Shown: positions 22,814-34,313 of the stretch, one piece after another
Numbering within the stretch: the stretch's first letter is position 1
Layout: the number at the start of each line of letters is the position of its first letter
Assembly: GCF_023898315.1 (NCBI RefSeq)
Contig: NC_064623.1
Coordinates: 14,645,140-14,709,139, forward strand
DNA: 64,000 nucleotides
Reading direction: 5' to 3'
From: Schistocerca nitens
Taxonomy: Eukaryota > Arthropoda > Insecta > Orthoptera > Acrididae
Translations under genes and position numbers: made by a program
The notes under the pieces: generated by a model
Seen by the model: only the letters and a program-made list of their open reading frames with translations
Database searches by the model: none
Told to the model about the DNA's origin: nothing

Positions 22814-22818
<5 letters not shown>
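21327..22818 (-). mobile_element. RTE-like LINE, 5'-truncated (subfamily B)
   Basis: The minus strand encodes the RT from LDLSRSKVPGVDNIPLELL through NYRTISLISHSCKILTRIIY, AFVDLEKAFDNVDW, GVRQGCSLSAMLFNLYIEQA and the catalytic KFADDIVIL to the C-terminus ending SNQSQE. An in-frame stop (a changed Gln codon near 22,057) and a frameshift near 21,990 break it into two ORFs. A (TTG)n tail marks the 3' end at 21,327. It ends at a (CT)n(TA)n tract on its 5' side. Confidence 0.9.

Positions 22819-22893
<75 letters not shown>
22817..22893. repeat. Compound microsatellite (CT)n(TA)n
   Basis: About 32 bases of CT repeat are followed by about 44 bases of TA repeat. The tract sits exactly between the 5' truncation of the LINE and the start of the next inverted-repeat element, which targets TA. 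Confidence 0.95.
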
Positions 22894-22897
<4 letters not shown>

Positions 22898-23836
22898 GTT
22901 ACAAAAAGGTACGGCCAAACTTTCAGGAAACATTCCTCACACACAATTAAAGAGAAGATGTTATGTGGACATGTGTCCGGAAACTCTTAATTTCCATGTT
23001 AGAGCTCATTTTAGTTTCGTCATTATGTACTGTACTTCCTCATTCCAACGTGATCAAATTGTAAATTTTCACAATCAACATGTGTGGGCTGACGAGAATC
23101 CGCACGCAATTGTGCAATCACGTCATGAACACTGATTTTCTGCGGACGTTTGGGCAGGCATTGTTGGTGGTGTCTCGATTGGGCCCCATGTTCTCCCACC
23201 TACGCTCAGTGGAGCACGTTATCATGATTTCATACGGGATACTCTACCTGTGCTGCTAGAACGTGTGCCTTTACAAGTACGACACAACATGTGGTTCATG
23301 CACAATGGAGCTCCTGCACATTTGAGTCGAAGTGTTCGTACGCTTCTCAACAACAGATTCGGTGACCGACGGATTGGTAGAGGCGGACCAATTCCATGGC
23401 CTCCACGCTCTCTTGACCTCAACCCTCTTGACTTTCATTTATGGGGGCATTTGAGAACTCTTGTCTACGCAACCCCGGTACCAAATGTAGAGACTCTTCG
23501 TGCTCGTATTGTGGACGGCTGTGATACAATACGCCATTCTCCAGGGCTGCATCAGCGCATCAGGGATTCCATGCGACGGAGGGTGGATGCATGTATCCTC
23601 GCTAACTGAGGTAATTTTGAACATTTCCTGTAATAAAGTGTTTGAAGTCACGCTGGTACGTTCTGTTGCTGTGTGTTATCATTCCATGATTAATATAATT
23701 TGAAGAGAATTAATAAAATGAGCTCTAACATGTAAAGTAAGCGTTTCGGGACACATGTCCACATAACATATTTTCTTTCTTTGTGTGTGAGAAATGTTTC
23801 CTGAAAGTTTGGCCTTACCTTTTTTGTAACACCCTG
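22894..23836 (+). mobile_element. Inverted-repeat element with partial mariner-superfamily transposase
   Basis: Ends of about 115-120 bp are inverted copies: gggtgttacaaaaaggtacg against ttttgtaacaccctgta, each continuing through a shared ctaacatg...agctcatttt boundary. TA follows at 23,837. It carries only the second part of a DUF4817-type transposase, so it is internally deleted and non-autonomous. Confidence 0.85.
23040..23609 (+). pseudogene. Partial DUF4817-type transposase
   Basis: It starts within the catalytic half (QHVWADENPHAIVQSRHEH, then a TGA), continues FSADVWAGIVGGVSIGPH, MWFMHNGAPAHLSRSVRTLL and SLDLNPLDFHLWGHLRTL, and ends at RRRVDACILAN with a stop. The second catalytic Asp appears as Asn in HNGAPAH. 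The whole DNA-binding N-terminus is absent. Confidence 0.85.
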
Positions 23837-24196
23837 TATGTGCAGATGCAGAGCAGTTTTTTCGAGTGTCGTGAGAGGTGATTGTCCAGCGGCAGTAGCC
23901 ATCCGTCGTAAACACATCGTAGCCCTGGTATTAGAGGAGAAACCTGGAAGTGGGAAGCCAATCCGCTTGATGGCCCGGCCGGCCTGGAACGCCGTCCGCG
24001 GGCGACCGTCCGCTGACGGGTCGAGTGAAGGGCGACGCGGTGAACAATACCGTCACGACGGCCGGCGGTGGGAGGCGGAGGCGGAGGCGGCGGGTAATTG
24101 CAGTCATCATCATCAGCGCTGGCCCCACCCCTGGGGACCCCAGCCGGGCCGGCAGCGGTACGCTGGAACGGTAAACTGGAGGAAGCGGCGCCGGAG

Positions 24197-24235
24197 TATA
24201 AATATTGGGCTGGACGGTGGACCGGGCACCAGTCG
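24197..24235 (+). promoter_or_regulatory. TATA box and probable start site of the host gene
   Basis: TATAAATA lies at 24,197-24,204 in a GC-rich setting. About 34 bases downstream is ccAgtc (A at 24,231), close to the arthropod initiator. The ATG follows at 24,298, leaving a short 5' leader of about 67 bases. The GC-rich proximal region (about 23,930-24,200) contains no transposon sequence that I recognise. Confidence 0.75.
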
Positions 24236-24297
24236 CTCCACAGGCAGCAGCAGTTCCTCCGTCTACCAGGACGAGCCCACATCCTCTCGCAAGAACC

Positions 24298-24315
24298 ATG
24301 ATGAGGAACGTCGCG
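24298..24315 (+). CDS. Exon 1 coding part (6 codons)
   Basis: ATGATGAGGAACGTCGCG encodes the start of the signal peptide. The donor GCG|GTGAGT is a consensus match and leaves phase 0. The first of two tandem ATGs is taken as start. A start in the second would shorten the product by one residue. Confidence 0.85.
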
Positions 24316-27300
24316 GTGAGTAGACTGCGCGTCTCTGTAGTAGGTACTGACGAGTATGTTGTTCCTGCTGTCTTTGGTCTGAAGACTCGCTTGACACAGC
24401 ACGCCACTGTAGTTTGCCCTGTGCCCAAATGCACCTGAATCATCTTACTCTATAGCACAAAGATTTACACCATCTATACCTTTCTCAGTTGCCAAACCAA
24501 CTATTCTTTGATGGCTCAGGAGATGTCTTCTCGACTGTGCCGTGCATACTGTAAGACCTTCGGTACACACACCATCATATTATTTGACTTGTCGCTCTAA
24601 CGAAGTAGGCGAGTGTCAGCAATATGTCTCGTGGTCTTATCGTGGCGTGTTTATCTTCTGCCGTTAGGTCAGACGATAGAAATGCCACTTGCACGCTTCG
24701 AGTAGCAGATTGACGCTGACCAACTTTAAACAGAACTTGATTAATTTTCACACACATGTATTAAAATAATAACAAGCCTAAAAACTACTTAACTTGGTTC
24801 TGGATGCTATTTGCAATTGACAATCTGAAGTTCCTTTAGTCTTGGTACGTTAATCTTATTCTCACATATCTCTGACACTTGACAAAGTGTCTATTCATTT
24901 ATCTTCATGGCTATGTACAGGAATATGAAAATCTTATTAGGCGCAGACTGAAACTTGACTATAGACTGGTACAGACTAATGCAGACTCACTGATCGGAGG
25001 TCTGTACACTCGTTATAATACCTCGAGCGTTCACTGCGCGAGTGTGATCCGCGAGGAGAAAAGGTTCCACGTTAGCAGCAATCTCATTGGCTGTGTTACA
25101 TATTAATACGCAGATCGGCGGAAGCAGAATTTGGTCCGTCTCTATGACAGCGCCATCTCGTAGTGCGGAGACAGACGAGCGCTGCGCCTGCGCCTGCACG
25201 CTCTAGTGGGAAAGTTGTGTACGCGCTGACTACGCGGAACTATGTACACAACATAGACCTATTCCTTTTTTCAGTCAAGTTGCACCATACATTTCCACAT
25301 CTATGCTCCGCAACCCACAGTATGGTGTGTGGCGGAGGGTTCTTCAAATACCAATAACAACCAACTTTTCTAACATCGGTCTGTTGCACAATCCCCGAAC
25401 GTGTTCTCAGAATGTCATAAATTTCTTGAGACCGAGTAGATTACGTCCACAAATCAGCTCGGTCGGTAGTACATACTGCGGAAACTGGCATCTATGCTTC
25501 TGCTGAGGTCTTCGGTCTGAAGACTCATTTGATACAGCTCGTCACAGTAGTGGGTCCTGTGCCGAAATTCACTCGAAGATTTTCACTATCTAGATTTCTC
25601 TCTGTCATCAAACCAACTATGCTGTGATGACTCAGGATGTGTCCTCCCGGCCTATTCCTTTTTTCAGTCAAGCTGCACAATACATCTCCACATTCACGCT
25701 CCGCAAGCCACCTTACGGTGTATGGCGGAGGGTTCTTTGCGTATCAGTACCGACCAATATTCCTAACATCGGTCTGCTGCAGCATTCTCGAACTCATTCC
25801 CAGTTGGCCGGCCGGTGTGGCCGTGCGGTTCTAGGCGCTACAGTCTGGAACCGCGAGACCACTACGGTCGCAGGTTCGAATCCTGCCTCGGGCATGGATG
25901 TGTGTAATGTCCTTAGATTAGTTAGGTTTAAGTAGTTCTACGTTCTAGGGGACTGATGACCTCAGATGTTAAGTCCCATAGTGCTCAGAGCCATTTGAAC
26001 CATTTTGAACCATTCCCAGTTCGAATATAATATGTTTTCTTGAGACTGGGGAGCTTATGGCCACGAATCGGCATGGTCTTAGAAAGCATCGCCCCTTTCC
26101 TCACAAGAAAACACTACCAATTATGGATACAGAAAGATACAACATTTCTAGATTTCCGGAAGGTATTTGATACGTTAAGGAAAGGCAAACGTACGTTTCT
26201 AGCATTTGTAGACTTAGAGAAAGCTTTTGACAATGTTGATTGGAATACTCTCTTTCAAATTCTAAAGGTGGCAGGGGTAAAATACAGGGAGCGAAAGGCT
26301 ATTTAGAATTTGTACAGAAAGCAAGTGGCAGTTATAAGAGTCGAGGGGTATGAAAGGGAAGCAGTGGTTGGGAAGGGAGTGAGACGGGGTTGTACCCTAT
26401 CCCCGAAGTTATTCAATCTGTATATTGAGCAAGCAATAAAGGAAACAAAAGTAAAGTTCGGAGTAGGTATTAAAGTCCATGTAGAAGAAATAAAAACTTT
26501 GAGGTTCGCTGATGACATTGTAATTCTGTCACAGACAGCAAAGGACTTGGAAGAACAGTTGAACGGAATGGAGAGTGTCTTGAAAGCAGGATACAAGACG
26601 AACATCAACAAAAGCAAAACGAGGATAATGGAATGTAGTCGAATTAAATCGGGTGATGCTGAGGGAATTAGATTAGGAAATGAGACACTTAAAGTAGTAA
26701 AGGTGTTTTGCTATTTGGGGAGCAAAATAACTGATGATGGTCGAAGTAGAGAGGATACAAAATGTAGAGTGGCAATGGGAAGAAAAGCGTTTCTGAGGAA
26801 GAGAAATTTGTTAACATCGAGTACAGATTGAAGTGTCAAGAAGACGTTTCTGAAAGTAGTTGTATGGAATGTAGGCACAACAACAACAACACCAACATTT
26901 GATACCATGTCGCACTGCAGACTGTTGACATAGGTACGAATATATGGAATAGATTCCCAGATACGTCAGTGGTTCGAAGACTTCTTACGCAATAGATCCC
27001 AGTATGTCGTCCTCAACAACGGGTGTTCATCAGAGATAAGATTTTCGCTTCGAGTGCCCTAGGGAAATAAGATAGGACGGCTGTTATTTTCTGTATACAT
27101 AAATGATCTGTCCAACGGGATAAGCAGCAGTAAGCGGCTGTTTGCTGATGATGCTGTAGTGTATGGTAAGGCGGTGAAGTTGGGTTACTGTAGGAGGATA
27201 CGAAATGACTTAGATAAAATTTTTATTTCTTGTTTTCACTGGCAGCTAGTTCTAAATGTTTAAAAATGTAAGTTAATACAGTTGAGCAGGAGAAACAAAC

Positions 27301-30300
27301 CCATAATGTTGGAACACAGCATTAGTAGTGTGTTGCTTAAGAGCGTCCGATCGATTAAATATCTAGGCGTGATGTTGCAAAGCGATATGAAATGGAACTA
27401 GCCTGTAAGGATAGTAGTAGGGGAGTCTACTGGAAGAATTTTGGGAAAAAGTGGTTCGTGTGTAAAGGAGTCGGGTACTGAGCCCTAGTACAAGATATTC
27501 TTGTTAACTTCTCGCTTGTCTGGGATCCATACTGGGTCGGATTAAAGGGAGATATCGAAGCAATTTTGAGGTGGGCTGCTACCGGTAGATTCGAACAACA
27601 CCCAAGTTTTGCGGAGAAGCTTCAAGAACTCAAATTGGAATCCTTGGAGGAAAGGTGAAGTTCTTTTCGAGGAACGCTACTGAGAAAATTTAGAGAACCG
27701 GCATTTGAAGCTGAGAGCAGAACATTCTACTGCCACCAACATCGCGTAGGGATCGCGAAGATAAGATACCAGATATTAGGGCTGATAGTGTGGTATATAG
27801 ATAGCCTTTTTTCCCTCGTTCTGTTTTTGAACGGTACAGTATTGGCACAGGGTACCTTCCGCCACGAACCGGACAGTTTTTTTTTTTTTTTGACAGAGTA
27901 TGAAAGTAGATGTAGGTGCACCACTCTCACTAACACCCTTTTCCTGTTCCAGTCACGAGTGGCCCACGGGTAAAAGATTGTTGGCAAGACTGAGTCTGAA
28001 GTGGCATTTCTCTAACTTTAGCTTCATGGCCTTTTCGAGAGATATGCGTAGTAGGCAGTAGCAATACATTGCTTATCTGTTCTAGGCGACAAGTAATAAA
28101 CAAGTTCACAGCATCGACCGTTATTGCTTTCCCCTTCTATTTTTGTTTAGTGCACTACGACGTTAGAACTGTCTAGCCATTCTTAAGCAAAACGTTTACT
28201 CTGTTAACTGTATAGTTGAGTACGCTCACGGAATTTTAGCAGTAAAATGCACCGTGATGTACAACGGTTGGCTTGTCGCGTCAGCCAGTGGAGTTCACCG
28301 AGAACCTTATCGGCACTTTCGCGTTTCCTGAACGAACTTATGACAATAGTTCGGCCTGTGAAACAAGATACTGAACTGACACACTTTGCTGATGATACAA
28401 GCGTAACTATTCATCCAGTAAAAGAAAGTCCCATAGAAAATGACACAAATAAGGTCTTTGTAAAAGTTATTAATTGCGAATGGGCTTGCTCTGAACTTTG
28501 AAAAAACACAGTACATCCAACTTTCTGCTGCAAAAAGTATAATTCCTTCAATAAACGTAACACATTAAAAGAAGTCAGTAGCCAGGGTACTAAGTTTTTG
28601 GGTGTACATTGTTGTTGTTGTGGTCTTCATTCCAGAGACTGGTTTGATGCAGCTCTCCATGCTACTCTATCCTGTGCAAGCTTCTTCATATCCCAGTACA
28701 TACTGCAACCTACATCCTTCTGAATCTGCTTAGTGTATTCATCTCTTGGTCTCCCTCTACGATTTTTACCCTCCACGCTGCCCTCCAATACTAAATTGGT
28801 GATCCCTTTATGCCTCAGAATATGGCCTACCAACCGATCCCTTCTTCTAGTCAAGTTGTGCCACAAATTTCTCTTCTCCCCAGTTCTATTCGATACCTCG
28901 TCATTAGTTATGTGATCTACTCATCTAATCTTCAGCATTCTTCTGTAGCACCACATTCTCTTTTTGTCTAAACTATTTAGAGTCCACGTTTCACTTCCAT
29001 ACATGGCTACACTCCGTACAAATACTTCCAGAAAAGAATTCCTAAGAAATCTATACTGGATGCTAAGAAGTTTCTCCTCTTAGAAACGCCTTTCTTACCA
29101 TTGCCAGTCTACATTTTATATCCTCTCTACTTCGACCATCGTCAGTTAATTTGCTCCCCAAATAGCAAAACTCATGTACTACTTTAAGTCTCTTATTTCC
29201 CAATCTATTTCTCTCACCATCACCCGATTTAATTCAACTACATTTCATTATCCTTGTTTTGCTTATGTAGATGTTCATTTATATCCTTCTCTCAAGACAC
29301 TTTTCATTCGCCTCATCTGGTCTTCTAAGTCCTTTGCTCTTTCTGATAGAATTACCACGTTATCAGCAAACATCAAAGTTTTTATTTCTTCCTTCTGGAC
29401 TTACAAAGGTAGTTTCGTGGAATAACTGACCGTGCACTGCAACTTGCACAATTATGTGACGCAGTGCTTGGATGGCGCAGATTTTGCAGTGCGGTCAAGC
29501 GGGTCCGAATGAGATCACAACCGAGGCGGTACTGAAAAATGTGAAAAATCACCCACGGATCAATTTTCAGTCTCTTGCAATACGTTACGAACGTGAAGAA
29601 GTCGCCATCCGCTGGGTTCTGCGACAGCTCACACTCACTGATTCGAGAAGCTGGAGCACCCAGGCAGCGTCTGATATGGTGTACCTGTGACAGGGCAGTC
29701 TAGCAGACTTCTGTAGCCGGCTCGTCACCGTGGGAGAGCGCTGGGTGTATCATTGTGGGCCTGCGACAGACGCCGGATTACGGATTCACCGTCACCGAGA
29801 AAGGCGAACGCCAAACGGAATCGCGCTGGCTGGTGGTTGTTTGGGACTTCAAATGGTTCAAATGGCTCTGAGCACTATGGGACTCAACTGCTGAGGTCAT
29901 TAGTCCCCTAGAACTTAGAACTAGTTAAACCTAACTAACCTAAGGACATTACAAACATCCATGCCCGAGGCAGGATTCGAACCTGCGACCGTAGCGGTCT
30001 TGCGGTTCCAGACTGCAGCGCCTTTAACCGCACGGCCACTTGCGGCCGACGTTGTTTGGGACTGCCGTGGTGTCACGGCAGCACGCTACCGAAACCTCCA
30101 TCTACATCTACATCTACATCTACATCCATACTCCGCAAGCCACCTGACGGTGTGTGGTGGAGGGTACCTTAAGTACTTCTATCGGTTCTCCCTTCTATTC
30201 CAGTCTCGTATTGTTCGTGGAAAGAAGGATTGTCGGTATGCCTCTGTGTGGGCTCTAATCTCTCTGATTTTATCCTCATGGTGTCTTCGCGAGATATACG

Positions 30301-33300
30301 TAGGAGGGAGCAATATACTGCTTGTCTCCTCGGTGAAGGTATGTTCTCGAAACTTCAACAAAAGCCCGTACCGAGCTACTGAGCGGCTCTCCTGCAGAGT
30401 CTTCCACTGGAGTTTATCTATCATCTCCGTAACGCTTTCGCGATTACTAAATGATACTGTAACGAAGCGCGCTGCTCTCCTTTGGATGTTCTCTATCTCT
30501 TCTATCAACCCTATCTGGTACGGATCCCACACTGCTGAGCAGTATTCAAGCAGTGGGCGAACAAGCGTACTGTAACCTACTTCCTTTGTTTTCGGATTGC
30601 ATTTCCTTAGGATTCTTCCAATGAATCTCAGTCTGGCATCTGCTTTACCGACGATCAACTTTATATGAACATTCCATTTTAAATCACTCCTAATGCGTAG
30701 GGCTTACGGCAGGGAATTAGGCCGAAGAGCTACGGAAACTCGCGAAGAGGGTGCTTTCGCTTCTGGTCTGCCTGTAAAGGACACAGTGGTACATATGATA
30801 AGGGCAGTGACTTCTTCGTCTTCCCTGATGGGTTACTTGGCGGAGATGTTCTAAGCACAATTTCGACTATTCCTGGAACGATTCAGCTTGAAAATCACCT
30901 CGTCGCCGCTGTGGAAATGCTAGCCAAGCAATGGTTTCTTCCTTTGCTTGGCTAGCATTCCCACAGCGGCGACGAGGTGATTTTCAAGCTGAATCGTTCC
31001 AGGAATAGTCCAAATTGTGCTTAGAACATCTCCGCCAAGTGCTCCATCACTTCGAGGAGTGTGTCGCACTGAAGGGTGAATATACGGAGAAGGGTTAAAA
31101 ACGTTCAGTTATGCTATGGCTCCGAATGCGTGTACCCCTGCTGGACACAGAAACTTTTTTTTTATGTCAACAATTTGCATGGTGTAACTATGAGCTTATC
31201 CTGTTTGACGCTCGACTATGATTTTGCTTCCCTTAGTACGTTCTTCCTTTTGAATATTATCGCACCTTCTAACTTTAGACGTCATATTTTACTCTTTACT
31301 ATTTACTTCTTTGGTTTCTCTATTCACGGATGTGTAGAACCACTTTCATTATTGTTATACTGTTACAACCAAATTCTTCATTCAACTTGCCTCTTAAAGA
31401 AGTGCAAGTTATTGCGTGATATGTTTATTACTGGTACATGAATGTTTTGTTCAACTTTCGTCTCTTGCGATCACAAAATGTTTCTTCGGTGTAACTCTGC
31501 ATAGCTGTATACGTTCATCTAACATTTATACAGAGAGATTCGTGAAAGTTATTGTGTGATATGGTTATCAGAGGTACATCTAGTTTTTGTTCGACTTTCG
31601 TCTCTTGGGATCATAAAGTTTCTCTTCGGTGTAACACAAAGTGATTCAGCTATTCAGCTGCACCTTCTATGGGTTTTATGCATCCACAAAGTCGTCAAAT
31701 TCTAATACCCAAGACTTTCATATTCTCTCGCTCTTTATGTGCGCTCTATTAGTCCTACAGGACCTTTCTGTAGGAAGTTTAACGTAGTTAAATTTCATAC
31801 TGAGATACGTTTTCGTTAGAGCCTGTAGTTTTCCACTTATTCAAGGAAAACGTGCAGAAATAACCTTCGAACGCGTTTTTCTTGATTAACAAGAAAAGCA
31901 TGACCTCCTGCGAAAACGTATCCCAGTACAAAATTTAACTACATTGAATTTCCTACCGAAATATGCTGTTCCTTTTTTCTGTAGGACTAATAGTTCACAC
32001 GTTGCAAGCGAGAGAATATGAAAATCTCGCGCGATGTGGGTTGCATATAACGCATAGGCACGGGCAGCTGAATCAGCTTGTATATGATGTTCATTCCGCA
32101 CGTCATATGCTGGCATTTTTACCATCAGTGGTAAAAGAAAAAAAATCCTAAATCGTGTTTGTCATTTATCTGAGGAAGGTTGTATTGACAACGGGAACTA
32201 GTGTAGTAGTCATATTTTAATTCTTATGTATGTGCGACATCTCGGAAATTTAAAGATTTTTGAAAAAAGAGTATTTCTTAAATTTTAGGAATATTGCTTA
32301 AGATCGCTTTCTCCATCGCTGGACGCGTCAGGCAGTAACAAGATCACCTTTTCTTGGTCGCGGCTCGATTTCTTTTTTTTTTTCGAGGTGGTATTATGAA
32401 AATGGAAGAGGAGGTAGATGAAATGGGAGATACGATACTGCGTGAGGAGTTTGACAGAGCACTGAAAGACCTAAGTCGAAACAAGGCCCCAGGAGTAGAC
32501 AACATTCCATTAGAACTACTGATAGCCTTGGGAGAGCCAGTCCTGACAAAACTCTACCATCTGGTGAGCAAGATGTATGAGAGGCGAAATTCGCTCCGAC
32601 TTAAAGAAGAATATATTAATTCCAATCCCAAAGAGAGCAGGTGTTGACATATGTGAAAATTACCGAACTATCAGTTTAATAAGTCACAGCTGCAAAATAC
32701 TAACGAGAATTCTTTTCAGACGAATGGAAAAACTGGTAGAAGCCGACCTCGGCGAAGATCAGTTTGGATTCCGTAGAAATGTTGGAACACGTGAGGCAAT
32801 GCTGACCCTACGACTTATCTTAGAAGAAAGATTAATGAAAGGCAAACCTACGTTTCTAGCATTTGTAGACTTAGAGAAAGCTTTTGATTGGAATACTCTC
32901 TTTCAAATTCTGAAGGTGGCAGGGGTAAAATACAGGGATCGGAAGGCTATTTACAATTTCTACAGAGAGCAGATGGCAGTTATAAGAGTCGTGGGACATG
33001 AAAGGGAAGCAGTGGTTGGGAAGGGAGTGAGACAGGGTTGTAGCCTCTCCCCGATGCTATTCAATCTGTATATTGAGCAAGCCGTAAAGGAAACGAAAGA
33101 AAAGTTCGGAGTAGGTATTAAAATCCATGGAGAAGAAATAAAAACTTCGAGGTTCGCCGATGAGATTGTAATTCTGTCAGAGACAGCAAAGAACTTGAAA
33201 GAGCAGTTGAACGGAATGGACAGTGTCTTGAAAGGAGGGTATAAGATGAACATCAACAAAAGCAAAACGAGGAAGATGGAATGTAGTCAAATTAAGTCGG

Positions 33301-34273
33301 GTGATGCTGAGGGAATTAGATTAGGAAATGAGACACTTAAAGTAGTAAATGAGTTTTGCTATATGGGGAGCAAAATAACTGATGATGGTCGAAGTAGAGA
33401 GGATATAAAATGTAGACTGACAATGGCAAGGAAAGCGTTTCTGAAGAAGAGAAATTTGTTAACATCGGGTATTGATTTAAGTGTCAGGAAATCGTTTCTG
33501 AAAGTATTTGTATGGAGTGTAGCCATGTATGGAAGTGAAACATGGACGATAAATAGTTTGGACAAGAAGAGAATAGAAGCTTTCGAGATGTGCTGCTACA
33601 GAAGAATGCTGAAGATTAGATGGATAGATCATATAACTAATGCGGAGGTATTGAACAGAACTGGGGAGAAGAGGAGTTTGTGGCACAACGTGACTAGAAG
33701 AAGGGATCGGTTGGTAGGACATGTTCTGAGGCGTCAAGGGATCACCAATTTAGTACTGGAGGGCAACGTGGAGGGTAAAAATCGTAGAGGGAGAGCAAGA
33801 GATGAAGCAGATTCAGACGGATGTAGGCTGCAGTAGGTACTGGGGGATGAAGAGACTTGCACAGGATAGAGTAGCATGGAGAGCTGCATCAAAGCAGTCT
33901 CAGGACTGAAGACCACAACAACAACAACAACAACAACATTTAAAACTTTATGGCTACCCCTCGAACACTTGTGCAGGTATTCCAGAACTGTAGCTACTAC
34001 ATTTGAACGTGAGTCACCTACAGTGACAAAGCTAGCGAGGTACTTGGTTGTCGGCAGCTGGTGGCTTTGATTACAGGTGCTGCTCTCCCTAGCCGTCGCC
34101 TGCCTCGCCGAGTCGCTGCCCTCCGGAGAGCGACAGCTGGCGAAGAGAGGCGTGCTGGCCCTGGGCTACCCGCCCGCCCCCTCCGCCCCCGCATACCCCC
34201 TGGACGACCCCTTCCTGGTCGGCAAGCTGCTCGCCAAGTCGCAGCCCCACATCGCCGGTGAGTGCACGACCGG

Positions 34274-34313
<40 letters not shown>

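Larger units (their letters stand above)
29420..31105 (+). mobile_element. Mariner-type remnant split by a SINE and a LINE
   Basis: An N-terminal helix-turn-helix part (29,475-29,690: AQILQCGQAGPNEITTEAVL) is followed by VGERWVYHCGPATD, which resembles the mariner VTGDETWVHHYDPET block, and VVWDCRGV. A SINE and a LINE interrupt it. Beyond a palindrome, a C-terminal LRQVLHHFEECVALKGEYTE remains (about 31,032-31,095). The identification rests on these scattered blocks. Confidence 0.6.
24316..34076 (+). other. Intron 1 (9,761 bp)
   Basis: It begins GTGAGT and ends gattacag. It contains RTE remnants, CR1-like LINE pieces in both orientations, three SINEs or SINE pieces, a decayed mariner with a palindrome, a MITE-like repeat, and an RTE-like LINE whose 3' tail is only 138 bp from exon 2. 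Confidence 0.8.

Noticed and set aside
22667..23135. ORFs with Ser-Leu and Tyr-Ile repeats
   Set aside because: They are translations of the (CT)n(TA)n microsatellite.
23815..24443. ORFs of 160-195 codons over the promoter and exon 1
   Set aside because: They are shadows of GC-rich promoter sequence; on the plus strand the ORF runs straight across the TATA box and leader.
32577..33836. A functional 419-codon gene
   Set aside because: It is an RTE-like LINE with frameshifts at both ends and a changed catalytic motif (FADE).
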